NCBI GenBank assembly: GCA_028583605.1
Contig: CM053330.1
Coordinates: 30,155,619 to 30,219,618, forward strand
From: Dastarcus helophoroides
Lineage: Eukaryota > Arthropoda > Insecta > Coleoptera > Bothrideridae
Direction: 5' to 3'
Length of the DNA stretch: 64,000 nt
Under the pieces are notes generated by a model. It saw nothing but the letters and a program-made list of their open reading frames with translations, was not told the DNA's origin and ran no database searches. A program made the position numbers and the translations under genes. Positions 58,279 through 64,000 of this stretch are shown here, piece by piece. Numbering within the stretch: position 1 is the first letter of the stretch; every line of letters begins with the position of its first letter.

Positions 58279-59724
58279 ATTCGAATTCTGATCACCCAAG
58301 GATCATTCACTGCTACTAAGCCGAAGTCGTTCGACCCTCCTTTACCTTTTAATCTTGAAAACAACCCCCCAAATGGCGCGTTTCGCTAAAAAAATTATAA
58401 AGTCGTTAAAGTTAACGGGGAATGGCCCCGGAAATGCATCCTAGAAGATCATTTGAGTACTTGATCACGAATTCGTGGTTGGTTTTCCCGGAAAACTCAT
58501 TGCTTGGAGGTAGCAAGATTTTTACTCGAAACGGTATCCTAGGGGTTTTCGGGGTCACTGATGAAGAATCCGAGATCTGTTTTTCCGAAAAACTCATTTC
58601 ACGGTCGGAAAATCATGAAAATTTTTTAATATCCTAGTTGGCTTGTTGAAGTTTTGAGACAATATGATGAACTTTTTTGCGAAATTGTGTCTCATGGGGT
58701 TTTTTGAATCACGATCTAGAATCCGAAGCTTGCTTTTCCAAAAACTAATATTCCGGTCAGAAAATCAAGGAAATTTCCCATTTTAGGTGTTTTTGATACA
58801 ATGTTAGTACAATTTTTATTCTAAACGGTGTCCTAGGAGTCTTCGGGGTCACTGATTAAGAATCTGGGGCCTGTTTTTCCGAAAAACTCGTTTTCCGGGA
58901 GGAAAATCAAAATAATTTGCGATTTTAGGTGTTTTGAGACAATGTAGTAAAATTTTTATTCTAAACGGCATCCTAGGGGTTTTCGGGGTCGCTGATTAAG
59001 AATCTGAGGTATGTTTTTCCAAAAAACTCATTTTCTGGTCGGAAAATCAAGAGAACTTTCCATTTTAATGTTCTTCGGGGATTTTGAAATAATACAACTA
59101 ATTTTTTTCATATAATTATGTATGGAAGGATTTTTGGGTCGACGATTAAAAATCTGAGTTTCGTTTTTCCAGAAAAACCTTTCTTTGATGAAAAAAATCA
59201 GGAAATTTTTGGCACCCCGTTATAATGGAGAACTTTCTTGATTTTCCGATCAGAAAATGAGTTTTTCGGAAAAGCAAGCCTCGAATTCTTGATCAGTGAC
59301 CCAAAAAAACCCTGAGACATAATTTACCATGGTCTACTATATTGTCCCAAAGTCCCAACAAGCGCACTAGTATAATAAAAAATGTTCATAATTTTTCGAC
59401 CGGAAAATGAGTTTTTCGGAAAAACAGATCACGGATTCCTAACCAGCGTCCCCAAAAACTCCTAGGACACCGTTTCGAGTGAAAAATTTACTACATACAA
59501 GCAATGAGTTTTCCGGGAAAACCAACCACGGGTTCTTGACCAGCGACCCAAATAACCTCCCAGGATGATTTTCGAAGCGGTTTGCGATAATGTTTCCGAC
59601 TTTAGGAATTTCTTAGCGAAACGCCCCATATTGGGGAGTTGATTTCAAGATTAAGGGGTGAAAGAGGCTCGAGCGACTTCGTCTTATTAGCAGTGAATAA
59701 TCCTTCGGTCATCAAAAATCGAAT
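58279..59724. mobile_element. Foldback (FB)-like element with tandemly repeated arms
   Basis: Left ATTCGAATTCTGATCACC and the complement of the right end ATTCGATTTTTGATGACC begin a near-continuous inverted repeat. Both arms contain ATTCACTGCTA, AAGTCG(T/C)TCGA and GCGTTTCGCTAA, then GTGGTTGGTTTTCCCGGAA. Inside, a unit of about 145 bp recurs (about 58530, 58680, 58810, 58950 and 59100 on the left; inverted at about 59230 and 59390 on the right). It is centred on GGAAAA and GTTTTTCGGAAAAAC. Tandem repeats inside long inverted arms are the layout of Drosophila FB elements. No coding capacity. Confidence 0.75.
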
Positions 59725-60029
59725 GCAAAAAGAATTTTCAAAATCTATTTTAATATATTATTTTTATCTATTTTTTGTTAATTTCAAAAGTGGTCCTTTT
59801 CTAAAAATGTTGATCTTTTTTTTGAAAATTACTACTTTTTTCTAGAGGTTTCGAATTAAAATACGAAACTAGAAAATTAAAAGTTCAAAAATATGTAAGA
59901 AAATTGACTTAAAGGAATTGAAAACTTTAAGTTTAAATTAGAAATTTTGATAAGATAAGAATATTTTTATTTTCTTTTTGTCTAAATAAAAATTTTTGAT
60001 TAATAAATACTAAATAAATGAAAAAACAA
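59725..60029. repeat. Degenerate A/T-rich sequence
   Basis: Continuation of the foldback interior between the FB-like and Penelope-like insertions. No gene. Confidence 0.4.
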
Positions 60030-60074
60030 ATACAGTCAAACCTAGTACAGGATATACTTCTTCCTACTAAAAGT

Positions 60075-60117
60075 GTTCGACGTTTCGCCCACCATCGTAG
60101 GGGACTTCTTCAGGAAC
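60075..60117 (-). ncRNA. Hammerhead ribozyme motif in the left terminal repeat
   Basis: On the minus strand: stem I GTTC (60117-60114), CTGAAGA (60113-60107), stem II with GTCC / GGGC-type pairing, GAAA (60086-60083), the short palindrome ACGT, a canonical GUC cleavage triplet (complement of 60079-60081) and the stem I partner GAAC (60078-60075). All core bases are present. Hammerheads with tiny stem III are established for Penelope-like elements. Confidence 0.8.
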
Positions 60118-60259
60118 AAAGAAAAGAAACAATAAATGAAAAGAGAAATATAAGAGAATATGCAAAAATGAAAGAATAAGAAGGCCAATTTCAAAACATC
60201 AGAGCAAGGTAACTCAAAATGTCCACCATGCCAGAGGCGAAAATCTTCTGAATTGAAAA

Positions 60260-60889
60260 TTGGTACAAAGGATAAGAAAGTTTAGACAGAAGAGCACGGT
60301 TATTCAGTATGTCCACCATACCAGAGGATACACTAACAAATCGCACAACATTGAAACTGTCATTAAACGACATCTTCACCCTACCCCTCGTCCTTCACAA
60401 AATTCGATAATTTCTTCTAAAGCCTTTCTTCCTTATGTTCACGGAGTAACAGATCAAATCGGAAAATTATTGAGAAAACACAACATTAAACCCAGTTTTT
60501 CATTATCCTTAAAGATCCAACAGTTTCTCCCATCTCCCAAAGATAAAATTTCATACTTTTGTTCTAATGGTGTGTACAGGGTTCCTTGTTCTTGTGGTTC
60601 AGTGTACATCGGAGAAACGGAGCGATCATTTAAGACGCGAATATCCGAGTACCAAAGATGTCTTAGGTCTGGTTTATTTTCGCAATCAACCATTGCCGAA
60701 CATCAACATGAGACCGGACATAAGATTCTCTTTGATAATGTTTCAATTATATCCAATATTCCCAATTACTATAATAGAAACATACGCGAGGCCAATGAAA
60801 TCCAAAAATTCCCCAAAAACATCAACAGAGACGACGGTTACATGCTTTCGTCTATCTGGAAACCAACCATCGAAACTCTTCGGAAGTGA
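60260..60889 (+). CDS. Penelope-like element GIY-YIG endonuclease domain ORF
   Basis: 209 codons. Residues 104-118 carry GVYRVPCSCGSVYIG, the GIY-YIG core with a Cys pair (C110, C112). Arg follows at 122/126 (ERSFKTR). His residues at 148, 150 and 154 (EHQHETGH) probably complete a zinc site. EANEI (177-181) holds the likely catalytic Glu, and NINRDDG..LSSIWKP is the conserved end. The domain nicks target DNA for Penelope-type insertion. The first ~20 codons come from the inverted terminal repeat, so the true start of the ancestral protein is missing together with its RT. The frame is intact, so the loss was by truncation rather than decay, which suggests a fairly recent insertion. Confidence 0.9.
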   Translation: MVQRIRKFRQKSTVIQYVHHTRGYTNKSHNIETVIKRHLHPTPRPSQNSIISSKAFLPYVHGVTDQIGKLLRKHNIKPSFSLSLKIQQFLPSPKDKISYFCSNGVYRVPCSCGSVYIGETERSFKTRISEYQRCLRSGLFSQSTIAEHQHETGHKILFDNVSIISNIPNYYNRNIREANEIQKFPKNINRDDGYMLSSIWKPTIETLRK

Positions 60890-61103
60890 TCGCGCAGACG
60901 AATGGTATATAAAGTTTCCGTTTCCCTCTTTTCTGTCAGAAGAGTTTCGGCTCTGGTATGGTGGACATACTAAGTTACCGTGCTCTTCTGACTAAATTTT
61001 CTTATCCTTAGTACCAATTTTCAATTCAGAAGAGTTTCGCCTCTGGCCTTTTCATTCTTTCATTTTTGCATATTCCTCTTTTCATTTATGTTTTCTTTTC
61101 TTT

Positions 61104-61167
61104 GTTCCTGAAGAAGCCCTCTACATTCGACAGTTCGACATTTCGCCCCCTGGGCGAAATGTCGAAC
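61104..61167 (+). ncRNA. Hammerhead ribozyme motif in the right terminal repeat
   Basis: Stem I GTTC (61104-61107), CTGAAGA (61108-61114), stem II GCCC / GGGC, GAAA (61156-61159), GTC cleavage triplet (61161-61163) and stem I partner GAAC (61164-61167). The stem II region is enlarged by a palindrome (TCGACATTTCGCCC / GGGCGAAATGTCGA) that includes a duplicate of the 3' core, and the stem III palindrome is altered to ATGT. Activity is less sure than for the left copy. Confidence 0.6.
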
Positions 61168-61254
61168 ACTTTTATTAGTTCTTTGACATGGTCCAATTCC
61201 GGAAGAAGTATATCCTGTACTGACTGTGGTCGTGGAAGCCTTCATTATCATATA

Positions 61255-61793
61255 CAGTCAAACCTCTGCATAACGAACTTCATATACTGAGTCCTCTACA
61301 GTATAACGAACTTTTTTACAGAACGCGACATTTTAAAAAAATTTATACCTAACATTACCTTCATTTAACGAGCAATAATTCATACATCAAATTGTTGAAC
61401 CAAATTTTAATTTTCTTTCGTTCAGAGAAAATTCTTAATTTTTGTAATACCTCACACTAATGACTTTGTTTACCTGTTAGCATGAGAGGATTTGATTTTT
61501 CAGTTAATTTTTTGTGCGATTGGAGTAAAGTTGCAGAAAAAAAAATATTGAAGAGAAAAGCTTTAACGCTTGTCTAAAATATTCAAGTGATCAATAGTTT
61601 TGATCAGGTTTTAAAGAACATCGCCAACAAGTTTGCAAGCATCTTATCTACAATTGTAAAAAAACCGCAATTCTGGTTTAAATGGCCACGAAAATTAAAT
61701 TTGTGTATTTTTCATGCTACCTACCTATAACGAAAAGTTCTCTATAACGAATTTTTATAGGATTTATGAATTCGCTATAGAGAGAATGGACTG
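61255..61793. mobile_element. pogo/Tigger-like MITE
   Basis: Starts CAGTCAAACCTCTGCATAAC, ends (complement) CAGTCCATTCTCTCTATAGC, with repeated ATAACGAACTT-type subterminal blocks and TA flanks (61253-61254, 61794-61795). No coding region. Its left terminus was the target of the Penelope-like insertion, which explains the second copy of its first bases at 60032. Confidence 0.75.
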
Positions 61794-62170
61794 TAATCGA
61801 GATTTTAAAAAATGTTTATTAATAAATTCAGTTTACTTTTTACAGTTAATACTCGAAAAACTTTTCTAAACATTTTCATTTTGTTTTTCAAAATTTGGAG
61901 CTTTTTTATAGATTGCGAAATAAAAATATCAAAACTATAAATTTTTAAATTGAATTTGAATACGAGGACTAGTTACGAAATTGTGTGGTCGTTTGTCATT
62001 TCTCCCATTGCTAATTGTGTCGCGATGTGATACATCGATTTTTCAAATATCGCTTTTAAACTGAATGATGTATCGATATTTTTTATGTTCTATCATTGAT
62101 GTTGAAATATTGAAATTTACAAACCATATATCGATGTTTTCAAAATATCGAATTTTTGTTTGCATCCCCG

Positions 62171-62780
62171 TGGTTAGGTCACAGAGGTTTAATTTAGATG
62201 TGCAAGTTGTGTGGTCTTTTTTTACAGCTTATAAACCATGGATGTCAACCAGAAGTAGAGAATGGAGACATAAACACCTAGAGGTTAAAATTTTGTGCTT
62301 AAATTCAAGTACGTTCGCATATAAAAACTAGCTAATCGTACAAAATTCTTCCATTAATGTTTAAGCACTATTCATATGCATCTATTTATCAAATCTGATG
62401 AAATGTGGGCGATTCAGTTGGTCGGCTGTAAAATGAAAAATACCGGACTGCCGGTGACAATGCATGTCATGTTAACGGCGTTGACAGGTCTTAAGGGTAT
62501 GTTTACACGACCCGGGGCTATTGCATTGGGCATTAAACGATTCAATTGTTAGAAGTGTCTGTTAAAATTAAAGAATGAATTCCCTGCCTGGGAGTCATCT
62601 TTATACAATAATGTCAGATTTGACAGGGGAGACGGTCGATTGAACTGAAACTTTACGATACACTGAAACTAATTAAATATTCATGATTAATTACAATTGG
62701 CGTTTTTGATCTTAGGTGTTTTTGTAAAAAACAATTTCCTAATAATTGGAACTTCATTGTTTCGTCCGAAATTACTTCCA
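62171..62780. other. High-complexity sequence
   Basis: No degenerate units. It contains homeodomain-type TAAT/ATTA cores clustered at 62670-62695 (AATTAAATATTCATGATTAA and TTACAATTGG). Candidate regulatory DNA, unproven. Confidence 0.3.
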
Positions 62781-63009
62781 TAAATTTTTTTAATTTTTGC
62801 TGAGGCGGACTGGTCCTTGGTTATCTTCGAAATTAATATAAAAATCTTATGCCTCGAAACTAAGAAACATTAAAAAACACAACACTTGCTCTAACGTGTT
62901 TCGATAGCCAAGCTATTATCTTCAAAGAAGTTCTCTGAGAATGATAGCTGGAGCAAGTGTTGTGTTTTTTTCTCGGTTTCAAGCGACAAGATTTGTATAT
63001 CAACTTCCA
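62774..63009 (-). mobile_element. Palindromic hammerhead SINE-like retroposon, copy H7
   Basis: The element is about 62781-63002, minus orientation, with ACTTCCA at 62774 and 63003 as a possible short target duplication. Both arms are present around the centre near 62930. The minus-strand core keeps GAAA, but CTGAAGA has become TTGAAGA and ACGCGT has become ACACGT. The plus arm has lost GAAA. The ribozyme is probably dead. Confidence 0.75.
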
Positions 63010-63520
63010 ATGGTGTTATTGATAGGATGACCAGGAAATCTTAATTTTAAAGGAGAGCATTTTTCTCAATTATGTAAAATCAAGAAATTAATTAAAGGTG
63101 AAATTGCGTCGTGTATGAAAAATTGATTTCAGAAAGAAGGTATTCATATTTCAGCTACAGTTTGTGTCCTCATTGTAAACATTAAGTTGAGGACTAAAAG
63201 TAAAAAGACTCGTCCGCTTCTGAATAATTTGTCTTAATAAGAAAATAATCCTTTGACGACCAAGAAAAAGGCATATATTATTGTAACAATATTAAAGAAA
63301 ATAGAAAATATTTTGTTATTTTTTAAAAAGTTAAGAGTACAAAAGGGTAATACTGAGAGCTGTTCTCTTAAATTATGTACAGTATTAATTAAAATAATAA
63401 CACTTTTTCTCTTAAAAGACAATTATCATCAAATTATTTTATTTATCCTGCACGTTAGCTTCCAACAGAAATTCTTAATTAAAGGCTGAGGCTTCAATTT
63501 ATTTATTTTTTTATTTGTAT
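63010..63520. other. Unassigned A/T-rich sequence
   Basis: No element or gene recognised. Short frames on both strands at 63234-63489 are compositional. Confidence 0.35.
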
Positions 63521-63820
63521 GTTAAATCCTCTCTCAAAAGGTAACCCTATTATGCCTTCAAAGCACCACGAGCAGAAACAAGGATAGGTGGCGATAATCC
63601 GCCTTCTTAAAGAAGGATAGATTGTAATTTTTGGGGAAAATTCTTTTCGGTGACAAGTTCCATCACTTGAAAGTTCTATAGAAAAGAGTCTCGGTAGACA
63701 GAAGTCCTCACTGTGTCAAGCTGGACCGCACAGGAATTTGATGTCTCCGAATGTCTTGTATGCCCCAAAAATCTAGCCCTTGCCTTGGGGGGATCAATCC
63801 TATTAGTTCCTGTGAGCTAA
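63521..63820 (-). pseudogene. Jockey/CR1-type non-LTR retrotransposon 3' fragment (copy D)
   Basis: On the minus strand about 300 bp match the C-terminal RT codons and 3' end of copies B and C (AATTACAATCTATCC, GGTTACC and AGGATTTAAC tail). It is 5'-truncated at about 63820, where a different tandem repeat begins. Confidence 0.8.
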
Positions 63821-63822
63821 CT

Positions 63823-64000
63823 TAAGACGAATTTCATCCAAAACCAAATAACAGTCATAGTTCTACAGCGGCTTCGTGATAATGCGCCATTTCAAGGAGA
63901 ATCAGCGACTAACATTTTATTCAAAACCAAATAACAGTAACACTTCTACAGCGGCTTCGTGTTAATTCCGAAGACAAAGAGCGACTAACATTAAAGATAA
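63823..64000. repeat. Tandem repeat, 83-bp unit, running off the window
   Basis: AAACCAAATAACAGT starts at 63841 and again at 63924. Both copies continue with TTCTACAGCGGCTTCGTG and a later GCGACTAACATT. The two units are highly similar outside a variable middle. The array probably continues past the window edge. Confidence 0.75.

Larger units (their letters stand above)
60030..61265 (+). mobile_element. Penelope-like retroelement (truncated) with 14-bp target duplications
   Basis: The insert 60044-61251 lies between perfect 14-bp repeats ATACAGTCAAACCT (60030-60043 and 61252-61265). About 250 bp at the left (60044-60315) is an inverted copy of the right terminal region (60930-61230). Shared blocks include AGGATATACTTCTTCC, AAAAGTGTTCGAC and CCAGAGGCGAAA plus a GTCCACCAT segment. 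Between them is one ORF for the C-terminal endonuclease; the reverse transcriptase is absent. Both terminal repeats contain hammerhead motifs. Confidence 0.88.
53246..62170. mobile_element. Large inverted-repeat (foldback, hAT-like) element, 8.9 kb
   Basis: The left end AGAGATGCAAACGATAG, then TTCGATGTTTTGAAAAC, is matched at the right by the complement GGGGATGCAAACAAAAATTC. Similarity continues inward about 350 bp on both sides. Shared inner landmarks are AATATCGATATTT-like blocks, GTAACTAGTC (53440; complement near 61975) and TTTTTATTTCGCAATCTATA (53521; complement near 61915). The interior is degenerate A/T DNA with five younger insertions. No transposase. Flanking 8-mers (CTGTTTAC / GTGGTTAG) agree at only 5 of 8 positions, so the target duplication is not established. 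Confidence 0.7.

Noticed and set aside
53238..62178. An 8-bp hAT target duplication around the 8.9-kb foldback element.
   Set aside because: The flanking 8-mers agree at only 5 of 8 positions, which is not convincing.
1..64000. CRISPR arrays, tRNA or rRNA genes, bacterial-type operons.
   Set aside because: None seen. The splice sites, retroelements and homeobox gene mark this as animal nuclear DNA.

Overview
The window is insect genomic DNA: AT-rich, full of transposons, and spanning the 3' half of one recognisable host gene. That gene is the NK2.1-class homeobox gene scarecrow (scro, orthologue of vertebrate NKX2-1), on the + strand. One exon (13961-14047) encodes homeodomain residues 45-60 and begins at the ancestral 44/45 intron position. 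The terminal exon (35239-35499) encodes the NK2-specific domain and the conserved C-terminus. They are separated by a 21.2-kb intron. The upstream exons lie before the window. Everything before 13961 is therefore probably intron, and the long 3'UTR plausibly runs to AATAAA signals near 39.07 or 39.5 kb. No other complete host gene is recognisable. I cannot name the species; the gene form and the element mix (mariner, Penelope, piggyBac, 17.6-like LTRs) fit an insect.

The rest is mostly mobile DNA, much of it decayed and nested. Non-LTR retrotransposons: four copies of a jockey/CR1-type element (1638-2960, 40090-42666, 44600-45212 minus, 63521-63820 minus), two copies of an RNase-H-bearing I/LOA/R1-type element (28618-30022, 45875-47147 minus) and two further small fragments. 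DNA transposons: two broken mariners, a piggyBac N-terminal fragment, a MITE nested in another MITE, a pogo/Tigger-like MITE, a 3-kb hAT-like element with an 8-bp target duplication, a roughly 8.9-kb inverted-repeat element (53246-62170), and inside the latter a Foldback-like element with tandemly repeated arms (58279-59724). Six solo LTRs of one family occur, mostly duplicating ATAT.

The most interesting content is two families carrying hammerhead ribozyme motifs. One is a 5'-truncated Penelope-like element (60044-61251) with a GIY-YIG endonuclease ORF and inverted terminal repeats, each with a hammerhead core. The other is a short palindromic, A-tailed, SINE-like retroposon present at least seven times (best copies 7162-7353 and 17724-17986). 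Its two arms form a near-perfect inverted repeat and carry hammerhead cores on opposite strands, with the self-complementary stem-III sequence ACGCGT. Five copies have clear target-site duplications of 10-14 bp, so they are bona fide insertions.

Long tracts of degenerate A/T-rich sequence built from variants of GAAAAAGTCGAAATTTT fill the spaces. They are strand-polarised, purine-rich in some blocks and pyrimidine-rich in others. At least two such tracts lie inside TIR-bounded transposons, which suggests that they are transposon interior rather than ordinary intron. Compositionally normal islands (7.4-8.7, 21.5-22.9, 32.4-34.2 and 62.2-62.8 kb) are the best places to look for scro regulatory elements.
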